Positions 1 through 9,772 of a stretch of DNA of 64,000 nucleotides are shown here, piece by piece. The stretch spans positions 496,001 to 560,000 of the forward strand of contig NZ_JAVESS010000001.1 in assembly GCF_034006445.1 (NCBI RefSeq), in the 5' to 3' direction. A model generated the notes under the pieces. It searched no databases. It had not been told where the DNA came from and was given only the letters and a program-made list of their open reading frames with translations. The stretch's first letter is position 1. Each line of letters opens with the position of its first letter. Source of the DNA: Desulfovibrio sp. GTDB lineage: Bacteria > Desulfobacterota > Desulfovibrionia > Desulfovibrionales > Desulfovibrionaceae. The position numbers were made by a program, and so were the translations under genes.

Positions 1-10
1 ATCCCTCAAT

Positions 11-1078
11 ATGGGCAAGCTTCCTGAAAAGAAAGCAGGAAAGCCTGCGGAATCTCGTGCTGCTGCCAAAACCAGAAAATATATAAAGACCCACTCCACA
101 GGAAACGCTACCGGCGTTGAAGATTCTGGTGTTGACGAGGAAGAGCGCGATCTTTTTTTACGCTCCATAGGGCAAATGCAGTCATCAAAAGCACCCCGTG
201 GGGCAAATGGAGCGCGCAAACACTCCGGCCCGGGAACCTTCCTGTTGGAAGAACACGCCAGTTTGCCAGATTGCAGCGACCCAAAAAAGAAGCACAACAA
301 AGGCAACGCAGGTATGCCAGCCCCACAATCTGAACGCGGAGCAGGCGGAGGGTCAAGAAGGGACGACGCCACGCCAACCCATAGGGAAAACCAGCCTGAT
401 GCGGCGCAGGGCGGCCTCCGCATGGGCGCGAAAAAGCGTTCCGGCTTCGGTGCGGCACAAATCTCTTCCCGCGTGGAAAGCCATGCCGGAGACATGGCTG
501 ACGCAGATGCGGACGATGCCGTGTTTCTTCAGGCCATGGGCGAGGTTGCTCCTCTTCAGGGTCGCGGGCGTGACGTGGTGCCAGTGCCTGATGCTGTTAC
601 TCCGCCGCCTAACGGGGAGATCAGCCTTCAGGATTTCATGGATGGCAAGCTGGAATTTGCCCTGTCATTTTCCGACGAGTACCTTGAAGGGCATGTGGTG
701 GGTCTTGATCAAATGACCATAAACAAGCTGCGGGCAGGTTCTTTCAGTCCCGAAGCGCATCTGGATCTGCACGGACTCAACGCTTTGCAGGCATTTGAGG
801 CCTTGCGCGGTTTTTTACGCGGCGGTTGGTATAAAGGATTGCGCACCGTGCTTGTGGTGCCGGGCCGGGGGCGCAACTCCCCTGACGGCATAGGCATCTT
901 GCGCGAGAAGCTGCAAAACTGGCTGACCCAGGACCCCTTCAAAAGGGTCGTGCTGGCCTTCTGCACTGCGCAGCCCCACGACGGGGGCCCTGGCAGTGTT
1001 TATGTATTACTGCGCAAGTACAAGAAAAAAGGGCGCGTTTATTGGGAACGCACGCCGGCAGATGACGATCTTTATTGA
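11..1078 (+). CDS. Smr domain protein
   Basis: 355 residues. The C-terminal ~105 residues form an Smr (MutS2-type small MutS-related) domain: the LDLHG motif sits near residue 250 and the VVPGRGRNS segment near 284, followed by the terminal LRKYKK..G basic stretch. Such domains bind DNA or RNA and can be endonucleases. The first ~200 residues are low-complexity and charged, with no recognisable domain. The ATG at 11 has no visible Shine-Dalgarno because the window begins there, so the true start could lie upstream. It converges on the DUF1992/mutS genes. Substrate unknown; family assignment is firm. Confidence 0.85.
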   Translation: MGKLPEKKAGKPAESRAAAKTRKYIKTHSTGNATGVEDSGVDEEERDLFLRSIGQMQSSKAPRGANGARKHSGPGTFLLEEHASLPDCSDPKKKHNKGNAGMPAPQSERGAGGGSRRDDATPTHRENQPDAAQGGLRMGAKKRSGFGAAQISSRVESHAGDMADADADDAVFLQAMGEVAPLQGRGRDVVPVPDAVTPPPNGEISLQDFMDGKLEFALSFSDEYLEGHVVGLDQMTINKLRAGSFSPEAHLDLHGLNALQAFEALRGFLRGGWYKGLRTVLVVPGRGRNSPDGIGILREKLQNWLTQDPFKRVVLAFCTAQPHDGGPGSVYVLLRKYKKKGRVYWERTPADDDLY

Positions 1079-1103
1079 TCGGGGCCGCCAGAAAGCAAGA
1101 ACA

Positions 1104-1517
1104 TCAGGCAGGATGCGGATTTCTTTTGCCTGACGCGGACAGCCTGTCCAGCAGCCTGTCATAGTAAGGATCATCCTGCTCAAGCTGCAAATGGCGCTGA
1201 CAGCGCATTTTTGCACGCGCAATCATAAAGCGCAGCTTTTGCATCTGGCGCACGCGCTCCTGTTCGTCCTCACAGTTTTCCAGCATGTCCACAAGGCGGC
1301 TCAGTTCCTTGCGTTCAGCCAATTCCGGAGGCAGACAGCCCGCATTGCTCAAAATTTTGTAGGCCATGCGCAGTTCCTCGGGCACATGGCTTGTGTCCTC
1401 CAGTTCCAGCGGTTTGCCTTGCCCTGGCAAATTGTCAAAGAGTCCCTGTGCCTGGGCTTCTTCAATGCGTCTTTCAGCAATGAACTGGATGACAGACCAG
1501 GGATTAGCCCCTGCCAT
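1104..1517 (-). CDS. DUF1992 (DnaJ-homologue-like) protein
   Basis: 137 residues matching the DUF1992/YhdN type. It has an N-terminal AERRIEEAQAQGLFDNLPGQGK segment characteristic of the family, then a helical, charged body. These proteins are often labelled DnaJ-related, but the J-domain HPD motif is absent here. Its start codon overlaps the last 14 bases of mutS, so the two are almost certainly cotranscribed and translationally coupled. Biochemical role not established. Confidence 0.8.
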   Translation of the reverse strand: MAGANPWSVIQFIAERRIEEAQAQGLFDNLPGQGKPLELEDTSHVPEELRMAYKILSNAGCLPPELAERKELSRLVDMLENCEDEQERVRQMQKLRFMIARAKMRCQRHLQLEQDDPYYDRLLDRLSASGKRNPHPA

Positions 1518-4296
1518 GGTCTTCTCCTTCCGGTGCTGTCTGCTGGCCGTCTTGCGGCTGGGTGTCAGATGCAGCAGCAGATGCGGCTGTCCCCCAGAGG
1601 CTTTTCCATTCCATCAGTGTTTTCAGCGCGTCAAGGGGACTCAGCTCTTCAGGCTGCATATGCCGCAGCAGTTCAACCACCGGATGCTCCGCTCTCGGGG
1701 GAGCCGCCTGAAGGATGGGCAGGTCCTCCGTCGGCTTGGGTTCGGGCAAATCCAGCCCGGGCAGGCATACGGCCGTGACTACCGCCTTGCGCGCAACATC
1801 GCGTCCACGTTCAAGATTGGCCAGTATGGCCCGCGCACGTTGCACAACAGGGCCGGGCACGCCAGCGAGCCTGGCCACCTCAACGCCGTAGCTTCTGTCC
1901 GCAGGGCCAGGCACAAGCTTGTGCAGAAAAAGAATATCGCCGCCATATTCGCTGATGGCTATATTCATTGTAAAAACGCCATCCACGCGGCCTTCGAGCG
2001 CCGTAAGTTCATGATAGTGCGTGGCAAAGAGCGTACGCAGTTCGCCCTGAGCGCGCCTGGACAGGTCTTCGACCATGGCCCAGGCCAGGGCCACGCCGTC
2101 ATAGGTGCTGGTGCCGCGCCCGATTTCATCCAGAATGATAAGACTGCGACGTGTCGCCTGACGCAAGATACGCGCGGTTTCCATCATTTCGACCATAAAG
2201 GTGCTTTGCCCCTGGGCCAGATTGTCAGAAGCCCCCACGCGCGAGAACAATCTGTCCACCAGGCCAAGCCGCGCGGACGTGGCCGGAACCATTGCGCCCA
2301 TCTGCGCTAGCAGGCAGATGATGCCCACCTGGCGCAGAACGGTTGATTTGCCCGCCATATTGGGGCCGGTAAGCAGGCACAGACGGCGTTTGTCATCCAG
2401 GCGAAAATCATTGGGCACAAAATTGGCGCGGCCAAGCATGGCCTCCACCACGGGGTGACGGCCCTCACGAATGGTCAGATTGGCGTCCGCAGTCAGTTCG
2501 GGGCGGCACCAGCTGTTGATGCGTCCGACCTGGGCAAGGCTTTGCCAATAGTCCAGATGGCCGATCAGTTGAGCCATGTGGCTGATGCGTTCCCGCTGCT
2601 GCGCCATGTGCTGACGCAAATCCTGAAAAAGGCTGTACTCCAGAGCCTTGCGTTTGTCTGATGCTGAAAGCAGCTCTTCTTCAAGGCTCTTGAGCGCTTC
2701 AGTGGTAAAACGCTCGGCATTGGCAAGGCTCTGGCGGCGAATGAAGTGGTAGGGTATGGCATCGGTATGCGCGGCGCGCGACACCTCAAAGTAGTAACCG
2801 AATACGCGGTTATATCCCAGTTTGAGTTTGGCGATGCCTGTTGTGGTCTGCTCCTCGGTGAGCATGGCCTGCAATTTTTGTTCGCCGTGTTCGGCGAGAT
2901 CAAGCAGTCTGTCCAGTTCAGCGTTGTAGCCGCTTTTAAAAAGGCCGCCGTCCGTAATGACCGGCGGGGGGCTGTCCACAAGTGCGCTCAACAAAAGCGC
3001 CGTGCAGTCCTCCATGGCGTCCCAGGTCTTGATGATGTCGGTCACAGCCCCAGGAGGCGTTGCCGCAAGGTCGGCAGTCTGTGCTGCCGCGTCCTGATCG
3101 GGCCGCTGGAGAATTGACGGCGCGGGATTGCCCGTCAGCACGGCATACACCTGCGGCAAAGCCGCGAGGCTGTTGCGCAGGGCAATAAAGTCGCGGGGGC
3201 TGCCCTGATTCAGGCTGATGCGCGTGGACAGACGCTCCATGTCATACACGTTGTTGAGCGCATCACGCAAAGCGGAGCGGCGGCCGTCGTCTGCATAAAG
3301 CCAGGCCACAGCGTCCTGGATGCGCGTTATGGGCGAAACTTCACGCCACGGATGGCGCAGCATGTCTTCAAGCAGGCGTCCACCCATGGGCGTCATGGTA
3401 TCATCAATAACATGCCGCAGCGTGCCTTTTCCCTTACGGCCATTGAGACGTGTAAAAATTTCCAGGTTGCGTTCCGTCACCTCGTCCACCACAAGACGGC
3501 GACTCAGATCAAGGCGCTGAAAAGGTTTGAGGTGTTTGGGGCTGCGCATCTGCGTTTGCGCAAGGTACGCAAGCAGCGCACCGCAGGCCCGCATGATCTC
3601 ATTGTGCCCGGCAAGGCCGAGAGCGCCCGCTTCCCGTACGCCCTGAGCCGAAAGCACCCGATCAGTGGCGCGCTTGAGTTCAAAAATACTGACGGGCTGA
3701 CGCACCAGACGAACGCCTTCAAGCAGGGTGCGGGGCGGCGGCTGTGCGCCTTCGGGCACCAGCAGCTCGCGTGGCGCCATTTTTTGTACCCATTGCCACA
3801 GCTCCGCCTGGCGCTTGAAATCTACGCCGCTCCATTGTCCGGTGGACACGTCCACCCAGGCGAAACCGCCTCCCTCTCCGTCCGTGCCGGGGCAAAGCGC
3901 CCCAAGGTAATTGTGGCTTTTGGTGTTCAGGTTGGCGTCATCCACCACGGTTCCGGGAGTCTTGACGCAGGTTACTGCTCTTTTGACAAGACCTTTGGCC
4001 GTTTTGGGGTCTTCAATCTGATCACAAATGGCAATGTGATAGCCTTTGTCCACAAGCTGGGCCACATAAGCGTCAACGGCGTGCCAGGGTACCCCGCACA
4101 TGGGAACGGGATTTTGCGTATCCTTGCTGCGGCTCGTGAGCGTTATCTGGAGTTCACGGGCGGCCACTTCGGCGTCGCTGAAAAAAAGCTCATAAAAATC
4201 GCCCATGCGGTAAAAAAGCAGAGCATCAGGGTAGTCAGCCTTGATGCTCATGTAATGCTCAAACATGGGAGTCATTTTGATAGTGGGCTCAGACAT
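1504..4296 (-). CDS. mutS: DNA mismatch repair protein MutS
   Basis: 930 residues, slightly longer than the ~850 typical for MutS. The N-terminal mismatch-recognition domain carries the GDFYELF motif (Phe-x-Glu wedge) near residue 33. The C-terminal ABC-type ATPase shows Walker A GPNMAGKST near 642 and the Walker B/signature stretch LIILDEIGRGTSTYDG near 715. It recognises mispairs and small loops and recruits MutL. The C-terminal ~60 residues are a low-complexity tail. First gene of a two-gene leftward unit with the DUF1992 gene. Confidence 0.97.
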   Translation of the reverse strand: MSEPTIKMTPMFEHYMSIKADYPDALLFYRMGDFYELFFSDAEVAARELQITLTSRSKDTQNPVPMCGVPWHAVDAYVAQLVDKGYHIAICDQIEDPKTAKGLVKRAVTCVKTPGTVVDDANLNTKSHNYLGALCPGTDGEGGGFAWVDVSTGQWSGVDFKRQAELWQWVQKMAPRELLVPEGAQPPPRTLLEGVRLVRQPVSIFELKRATDRVLSAQGVREAGALGLAGHNEIMRACGALLAYLAQTQMRSPKHLKPFQRLDLSRRLVVDEVTERNLEIFTRLNGRKGKGTLRHVIDDTMTPMGGRLLEDMLRHPWREVSPITRIQDAVAWLYADDGRRSALRDALNNVYDMERLSTRISLNQGSPRDFIALRNSLAALPQVYAVLTGNPAPSILQRPDQDAAAQTADLAATPPGAVTDIIKTWDAMEDCTALLLSALVDSPPPVITDGGLFKSGYNAELDRLLDLAEHGEQKLQAMLTEEQTTTGIAKLKLGYNRVFGYYFEVSRAAHTDAIPYHFIRRQSLANAERFTTEALKSLEEELLSASDKRKALEYSLFQDLRQHMAQQRERISHMAQLIGHLDYWQSLAQVGRINSWCRPELTADANLTIREGRHPVVEAMLGRANFVPNDFRLDDKRRLCLLTGPNMAGKSTVLRQVGIICLLAQMGAMVPATSARLGLVDRLFSRVGASDNLAQGQSTFMVEMMETARILRQATRRSLIILDEIGRGTSTYDGVALAWAMVEDLSRRAQGELRTLFATHYHELTALEGRVDGVFTMNIAISEYGGDILFLHKLVPGPADRSYGVEVARLAGVPGPVVQRARAILANLERGRDVARKAVVTAVCLPGLDLPEPKPTEDLPILQAAPPRAEHPVVELLRHMQPEELSPLDALKTLMEWKSLWGTAASAAASDTQPQDGQQTAPEGEDHGRG

Positions 4297-4350
4297 GGTG
4301 GTGCTTCATGGGCAATAATTGTTGTTCTGTTGCATAAATTATTGGCATAT

Positions 4351-4380
4351 GGCGCTGCCCGAAAGGCATCGGGCAGCGCC
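4351..4380 (-). terminator. Perfect 12-bp hairpin between the LapA-like gene and mutS
   Basis: A perfect 12-bp stem (4351-4362 with 4369-4380) with a 6-base loop lies just after the stop of the 4401-4838 gene and before mutS. No T-tract follows on either strand, so it may be an mRNA-stabilising or attenuating hairpin rather than a classical terminator. Confidence 0.4.
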
Positions 4381-4400
4381 GGAAAGCAGAGGACAAATTT

Positions 4401-4838
4401 CTACTGCTTGTCGGGATCAGGCACGAGAGACTCTTCGGCAGCCTGCACCGGCTTGGTTTCCGCTGTCTGAGCGCCTTCGGTCTTTTCCTTGTTCTTCTGA
4501 AGAAAACTGAGCTTCGAAGCTTCGACGTCTGACTTCTTTTTCAGTTTGGCCATTTCGCGCTCAAGATTGCTGATGTGCCACTTGTGCTTCATAAGCCGGG
4601 CAGAGAGGTTCAGCTTGTCCCACACAAGGAAGCTCAGTGTGAGCAATGATCCAAGCGCAAAGGCCGCGATCACCAGAAAATAGAAAGGCAGGGGAATGGA
4701 ATGCATGGGCGGGATAAAGAAAAGATGGAGCGTGAGCACCATGTCTTGTGAAAGAGGCCCTTGATTCTGAAAAAAGAATACGAGCGCAAGAAAGAAAACG
4801 ATGGCCAGCAAGAGAACCTTGATATACCGCATAGACAC
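4401..4838 (-). CDS. LapA domain (DUF1049) inner-membrane protein
   Basis: 145 residues. Two hydrophobic segments (about 5-25 and 45-70, the second PLPFYFLVIAAFALGSLLTLSF) flank a short exposed loop. A coiled-coil-like basic/acidic cytoplasmic region follows, with an acidic Thr/Pro-rich tail. This is the architecture of LapA-domain proteins, the family of E. coli YciS/LapA that helps control LPS assembly. No lapB (TPR/rubredoxin-like) partner is adjacent, so a role in LPS control is inference from family only. Confidence 0.75.
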   Translation of the reverse strand: MSMRYIKVLLLAIVFFLALVFFFQNQGPLSQDMVLTLHLFFIPPMHSIPLPFYFLVIAAFALGSLLTLSFLVWDKLNLSARLMKHKWHISNLEREMAKLKKKSDVEASKLSFLQKNKEKTEGAQTAETKPVQAAEESLVPDPDKQ

Positions 4839-4998
4839 ACTCCTCAGGCTAAAGCTATCTCAAAAAATCTTCACGGGCTTTTTGAGAATGCCGCCCGCCC
4901 CGTGAGGCACAGCCTGCGCTCTCCAGCCGGTTTTTTCACGCCGCCGCGACGCAAAAAAACTTCCTGCCATTCCTTCATCAACCATTCCGAGGTTGATC

Positions 4999-5532
4999 TC
5001 AACCTTCCTGATGGGGCACGGAACCGGCGCTACATGGCTCCCCAGCCATGGCGTCCTTCGTGAAATAGGGTTTCAACGCAGCGTAGCTGCGGCTCAGATG
5101 CTCGGGCATGGTACGCACTTCATTAAAGACTGCCATAAATGACGAATCCCCAGTCCAACGCGGCACCAGATGAAAATGCAGATGCTCCCTGATGCCCGCG
5201 CCCGCGGCCTCTCCCTGATTGAGGCCGACGTTGATGCCTTCACAGTTAAAACGCTTTTTTAAAATTCCGGCGCAGACCTGTAGAAGATCCATGACCTCAT
5301 GGGCCTCTTCAGTGGTCAGATCAATAAGATTCATGACGTGCCTGTAGGGGCAAACCATGATGTGTCCGTTGTTGTACGGAAATTTATTCATGATGACAAA
5401 GGCGTGACGGCCTCTGTAAAGAACAAGGCGTTCCTCGTCATCCAGTCCGTCGGCGGAAAGGCAGAACACACAGGAATCTGGTTTTGGTCCAAGTATGTAT
5501 TCGATACGCCAAGGTGCCCATAATTGTTTCAT
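4999..5532 (-). CDS. HIT family hydrolase (Ap4A phosphorylase-like)
   Basis: 177 residues from the ATG at 5532. An in-frame GTG at 5604 would add 24 residues, but the conserved family N-terminus begins at MKQLWAPWRIEYI. The active-site histidine triad is HLHFHLVPRW near residue 120, and the GHIMVCPYRH segment precedes it. A CVFC pair near residue 20 may bind metal. HIT proteins hydrolyse or transfer nucleoside phosphate links (AMP-NH2, Ap4A). No Shine-Dalgarno is clear at either start. Confidence 0.88.
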   Translation of the reverse strand: MKQLWAPWRIEYILGPKPDSCVFCLSADGLDDEERLVLYRGRHAFVIMNKFPYNNGHIMVCPYRHVMNLIDLTTEEAHEVMDLLQVCAGILKKRFNCEGINVGLNQGEAAGAGIREHLHFHLVPRWTGDSSFMAVFNEVRTMPEHLSRSYAALKPYFTKDAMAGEPCSAGSVPHQEG

Positions 5533-5731
5533 AATTTTTTTTCTATACACCGCTTGACCATCGGGAGCAAGAGGCAAGCCGCCAGCCAGCCTGATGTCGC
5601 TCACTGAATCCGCAGCATTTTTACACTGTTAAAGGAACAACTCCTGATCGCCTGCAAGAAAAAAATGAAAAATCCCGACAAAGGAAAGTAAAAAACTCAA
5701 CATTTAAACTCAACAGTGCCCCGGCTCATTC

Positions 5732-8422
5732 CTATGAAGGATGGCTGGCTTTTTTCTCCCGCTCCTGTCGCATAAGCTCGCGCGCAAGCCCAAGCTGCGC
5801 TTCGCGGCCTTGCGTTTCGCCATCCAGCTTGGCTTTTAGCGCGGTGCGTAAAATATGGCTGTACAGGGGGCCGGGGGGCAGATCCAAGGCTTTGAGGTCA
5901 TCACCCGTGATGTCGGCTTTTTCGTGCTGCCACTGGGTGATATAGCGCGACAGGCTTTTTTGCAGATGTTCATTCTCCGTCTCTGCCATGAGGTAGAGCA
6001 GCGACTCCAGCGACAGGGGAGCCAAAACCTCACACAGGGCGCTGATCTTGGGAGCTTGCCCCTCTTGCCGCCGTTGCCAGGTTTCAAGGCGGCCCCGAAC
6101 TGTGCGCATTTGCTCCCGCTGGTTCAGGATTTCGCCCCTTTTGTTTTCCGGCAGCCCCAGGCGGCGGTACAGATCGGATGTTTCCGCATAGGGCAGACCG
6201 TGGCTGAGGCCCAGAAAATATACCAGCCAGGCTTGCGGTTTTTTTTCAAAATACAGCAGGTGATACCAGGACAGCATATCCTGAAGCTCCTGCAACAAAC
6301 CCCTGCGGGTCGGTATAAGCGTAAGTTGTGGCGCGATGGCGGTCAAAATCCCCAACTGGTCAAGCCTCACCAAACAGGCCAGTGGATTGTCCTCATCGCA
6401 GATATGCCTGAATTCACTGAAAAGGCGCGGCCCTGCGAGCTTGTCCATAAGCTTGAGGCCCAGAGCGTTTTTAATGAGCCTTTCCGCTCCCGCGCCGATG
6501 CGAAAATCGTAGCGCTGCTCAAAACGTACGGCCCGCAGACAGCGCGTGGGGTCTTCAACAAAACTCAGGGTATGCAGTACCCGAATGACGCGCTCCTTGA
6601 TGTCGCGCTGGCCACCAAAAAAATCTATCAACTGCCCGAACGGCGTGCTGTCCAGCCGCACCGCCAGGGCATTGATGGAAAAATCCCGCCGGAAAAGATC
6701 CATTTTTATGGACGAAAGCTCCACCGTGGGCAAGGCTGCGGGGTATTCATAGTATTCCAGCCGGGCTGTGGCCACATCAATGCGCGATTCCTGACCTTTT
6801 TCATCTTTGAAAATAACCACGGACGTCAGGAATTCCTGGTGTTCGCGCACTCTTCCGCCGAGTTCCACGGCCAGGGCTTTGGCAAGCGTGATACCGTTGC
6901 CCTCGACCACAAGATCAATATCCTGATTGGGTCTGTTCAACAGCAAATCCCGCACAAAACCGCCCACTGCGTACACAGGCAAGCCGAGGTCTCTGCCAAG
7001 TTTTCCTGCCAACTGCAAAAGGTCTTTGACGGAGGAGGGCAGGCGGTCCTGTATGAGCTTGCCCACGTGGCGCTCCTTGCTTGGGGAGTGCTTGAGCACC
7101 GGCAGGCTGTCCTGTTCGTGAGCAAAGACATTGATAAGGTCTGTGCGGGTTACGACGCCTATGACCCGGTCTGCCTCCACAATGGGCACAAGGCGCTGCC
7201 GCGCGCCCACGATGATTGCTGTGAGATCCTTGAGAACGGCTTCAGGCGGCAATGTCTGCACGGCACCTTGCATGTAGTCCTCGACCAGAGCTCCTCCAAG
7301 ACCGTGCGCGCTGGCACGAGAGGCAGTCTGGGCGTCAAGCAGGCCCTTGCAGGTTCTGGTGCCCGGCGTAAAAACAGGCACAGCCTTGAGGCCAAAATGC
7401 AGCATGAGTTCATCGGCCTCGCGGATGGTGGCCGTGGACTCAACCCCCACGGCAGGGGAGGACATGTACTCGCGCGCCGTCTTGTCAGGGTGGGCCTGTT
7501 CGTACAACTGGCGCAAAATGGCGTCCCGAACTTCATGCATGGTCATGTGCCGGATGGAGGCAGAGGCCGCGTAGGCATGCCCGCCGCCCCCCAGCGCGGC
7601 GCAGATATCCCCCACGTTGATGGCATCGCTGCGACTGCGGGCCACCACCTGAATGCGGTCGCCCATAAGGCCTATGGCAAAAAGAACAGGAAATTTCTCC
7701 ATCTCGATCAGGCGGTGCGCCAGATAGGCAAAGTCGCCCAGGTAGTGCTCCATAGCCGCTTCGGCCAGCACCACCTGTGTGCGGTTGATGGTAAAGGACT
7801 CGGCAGATTCGAGCAGGCTGTTGAGGGCCTGAATATGCATACTGGTAAGTTCGTGCGCGGCCAGGTCATTGATGCGGTTTACATCCATACCCTGGCCAAG
7901 CAGCCATGCCGCCGACTCAAAGTCAGCGGGAGTGGTGGAGGAATAGGTGAATGAACCCGTGTCACCGTAGATGCCCAGGCCCAACAGGGTGGCGTCCTCT
8001 GCTTCAAGACGCACCCCGCGATCGCGCAACTGCTGCACAATAAGGCTTGTGACCGAGCCAATATGGGCCAGATGCACGGTGCCGAAGGGAATGTCGTCTC
8101 CTGAATCTGGATGATGATCCCACATCTCGACAGCCACGCCGGGGCGCTCCAGTAGGGGCGACACATGGCTCACCCGACTGCGTTGGCGCGTATCCACAAG
8201 CACCAGGCGGTCAAAAGAATCCCAGTCAAGATCGCTGTTGTCGGCAAAGCCGTACGCCTTTGTATCAAGGCAGGCATAGAGCTTTTGCAGGCCGCGCTCC
8301 TGGCTGCCGGGAAAAAGCAGAACGTACGGATTGTATAGATGACGGGCCGCAAGCATGGCGGCAAAGGCATCAAAATCCGCATTGGCATGGCAGGTGATCA
8401 GGGTGGCTTTGACGGCTGTCAC
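5732..8422 (-). CDS. DHH phosphoesterase-CBS-poly(A) polymerase fusion (tRNA nucleotidyltransferase family)
   Basis: 896 residues in three modules. Residues ~1-310 form a DHH/DHHA1 phosphoesterase unit (CHANADFDAF, WDHHPDSGDD, then GGGGHAYAAS). Residues ~315-445 form a CBS pair. From ~470 there is a class II nucleotidyltransferase head with YAVGGFVRDLLL and the metal-binding DIDLVVEG motif, followed by poly(A)-polymerase/CCA-enzyme helical domains. In bacteria with split CCA synthesis, such fusions act as A- or CC-adding enzymes. The DHH part may be a 3'-5' exonuclease or cyclic-dinucleotide-type phosphodiesterase. Which reaction applies cannot be told here. Its start overlaps the xerD stop by 4 bases. 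Confidence 0.9.
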   Translation of the reverse strand: MTAVKATLITCHANADFDAFAAMLAARHLYNPYVLLFPGSQERGLQKLYACLDTKAYGFADNSDLDWDSFDRLVLVDTRQRSRVSHVSPLLERPGVAVEMWDHHPDSGDDIPFGTVHLAHIGSVTSLIVQQLRDRGVRLEAEDATLLGLGIYGDTGSFTYSSTTPADFESAAWLLGQGMDVNRINDLAAHELTSMHIQALNSLLESAESFTINRTQVVLAEAAMEHYLGDFAYLAHRLIEMEKFPVLFAIGLMGDRIQVVARSRSDAINVGDICAALGGGGHAYAASASIRHMTMHEVRDAILRQLYEQAHPDKTAREYMSSPAVGVESTATIREADELMLHFGLKAVPVFTPGTRTCKGLLDAQTASRASAHGLGGALVEDYMQGAVQTLPPEAVLKDLTAIIVGARQRLVPIVEADRVIGVVTRTDLINVFAHEQDSLPVLKHSPSKERHVGKLIQDRLPSSVKDLLQLAGKLGRDLGLPVYAVGGFVRDLLLNRPNQDIDLVVEGNGITLAKALAVELGGRVREHQEFLTSVVIFKDEKGQESRIDVATARLEYYEYPAALPTVELSSIKMDLFRRDFSINALAVRLDSTPFGQLIDFFGGQRDIKERVIRVLHTLSFVEDPTRCLRAVRFEQRYDFRIGAGAERLIKNALGLKLMDKLAGPRLFSEFRHICDEDNPLACLVRLDQLGILTAIAPQLTLIPTRRGLLQELQDMLSWYHLLYFEKKPQAWLVYFLGLSHGLPYAETSDLYRRLGLPENKRGEILNQREQMRTVRGRLETWQRRQEGQAPKISALCEVLAPLSLESLLYLMAETENEHLQKSLSRYITQWQHEKADITGDDLKALDLPPGPLYSHILRTALKAKLDGETQGREAQLGLARELMRQEREKKASHPS

Positions 8423-9354
8423 ATCTGGCTCCGGGGGTGGAATTGGCGGTGGATGCCGCGCAGACGCTCGGCCTGAACATGGGTATAAATTTCTGTGGCG
8501 CTGATGTCGGCATGCCCCAGCAGCAGTTGCACCGCCCTCAGGTCAGCCCCGCCTTCAAGCAAGTGCGTCGCGAAAGAATGCCTGAAGGTGTGGGGGGAAA
8601 TGGGGCGGCGTATGTCGGCCGCGAGCGCGTATTTTTTTACCATTTTCCAGACATACTGGCGGGTGAGCGCATGGCCGGACCGGTTGACGAAAAGCTGGTT
8701 GCCTGTGGGAGAAAAAGCTGGTCGCCAATGACTGATATAGTTTTCAAGCATGCGCTGCATGAAATCGTGCAGGGGCACAAGCCGCTCCTTGGCCCCCTTG
8801 CCGAAAACACGCACCAGACCACGCTGAAGATCCAGATCCGGCACACACAGATCACAAAGTTCAGACACGCGCAGTCCTGCCGCATACAGCAGCTCAAGCA
8901 TGCAGCGGTCGCGTTGGCCGCCTCTCTCGCGCATGTCGGGCTGCGACAGCATTTTTTCCATCTCATCGCGGGTCAGCACTTCGGGCAGGTGCTGCGGCAG
9001 CTTGGGGTTGTCCATCAACTGCGCGGGATTGCTCTTGACGACGCCTTCCTGCATGGCAAAGTCAAAAAAAGCCCGCAGGGCGGACAAACGCCGCGCCAGC
9101 GTTCTCCCCGTGTTCTGGCGTGCGCGCAGCCATGCAAGGTAAAGAAAGACCTCCTGCTCGTCGGGTTGCGCGCCCATGCTGCCGCCGCCAGAGAGCTCCT
9201 GCCGAAAGAGAAAAAAATTCTCGAGGTCCTGGCTGTAGGAAAGAACAGTCTGCTGCGACAGGCCACGCTGGGCCAGCAGATGGTCCTGCCAAGAAGGCAG
9301 AAGGGCGGCCAAGGGGCAGTGGGGTACGGTGGCTGATGCTGCGGATTCTGTCAT
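8419..9354 (-). CDS. xerD: Tyrosine recombinase XerD-like
   Basis: 311 residues with an N-terminal SAM-like core-binding domain and a C-terminal tyrosine recombinase domain. Catalytic elements are visible: Arg in GLRVSELCDL (~160), HTFRHSFATHLLEGG (~250), LLGHADISATEIYTHV with the nucleophile Tyr at ~286. Length and sequence suit XerC/XerD, which resolve chromosome dimers at dif with FtsK (an ftsK gene lies at 30.2 kb). Whether this is XerC or XerD cannot be decided without the second copy. It overlaps the next gene by ATGA, so the two are coupled. Confidence 0.9.
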   Translation of the reverse strand: MTESAASATVPHCPLAALLPSWQDHLLAQRGLSQQTVLSYSQDLENFFLFRQELSGGGSMGAQPDEQEVFLYLAWLRARQNTGRTLARRLSALRAFFDFAMQEGVVKSNPAQLMDNPKLPQHLPEVLTRDEMEKMLSQPDMRERGGQRDRCMLELLYAAGLRVSELCDLCVPDLDLQRGLVRVFGKGAKERLVPLHDFMQRMLENYISHWRPAFSPTGNQLFVNRSGHALTRQYVWKMVKKYALAADIRRPISPHTFRHSFATHLLEGGADLRAVQLLLGHADISATEIYTHVQAERLRGIHRQFHPRSQM

Positions 9355-9772
9355 GTGAGCATGCTAGCCGCCTTAGGCCCCGCGAGCAAGTTTTTTACAG
9401 ATGCTGCAGTTGGATACATGCTCGCAGGCGCTTTTAATCCTTATGGCGCGTGCTGCCAGAGCAATGCATTTTTGCGGAAATCCAGTGGCAACGCTTACAC
9501 ACGCCAGCTACGGCGGGCGTCAGCCACCGTAGCCCCCGGAGTGTTTCAGGGCAAAAAGCTTTTGCGAAAGTTGTTGCCAAGTGCTCGTGCAGCCACTAGA
9601 ACAGAGCACCATTGAAATATATACTCGCGCCGATGCCCACACACCCGCTTCGGGGCAGACGAGCGTGGGGCAGCGCGCCGGGCTTTCCGGCTGGCACCTG
9701 CTCATGCCGTCGACAGAACGGTGTTGTTGCGGACCTGCTCAATTCCAAACTGAAAAAAGGACAGCTTCAACC
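9355..9772. other. Intergenic region between divergent xerD and folK
   Basis: 418 bases with no supportable gene. It must hold the leftward promoter for xerD and the rightward one for folK, but no strong -35/-10 pair stands out. Short reading frames here lack ribosome-binding sites. Confidence 0.5.

Noticed and set aside
1366..2310. 314-residue plus-strand frame opposite mutS
   Set aside because: Mirror frame of the MutS ATPase region, no start signal.
5855..7954. 699-residue open frame on the plus strand opposite the DHH-CBS-polymerase gene
   Set aside because: Antisense shadow of a long GC-rich gene; no ribosome-binding site and no recognisable domain, while the minus-strand product has three intact domains.
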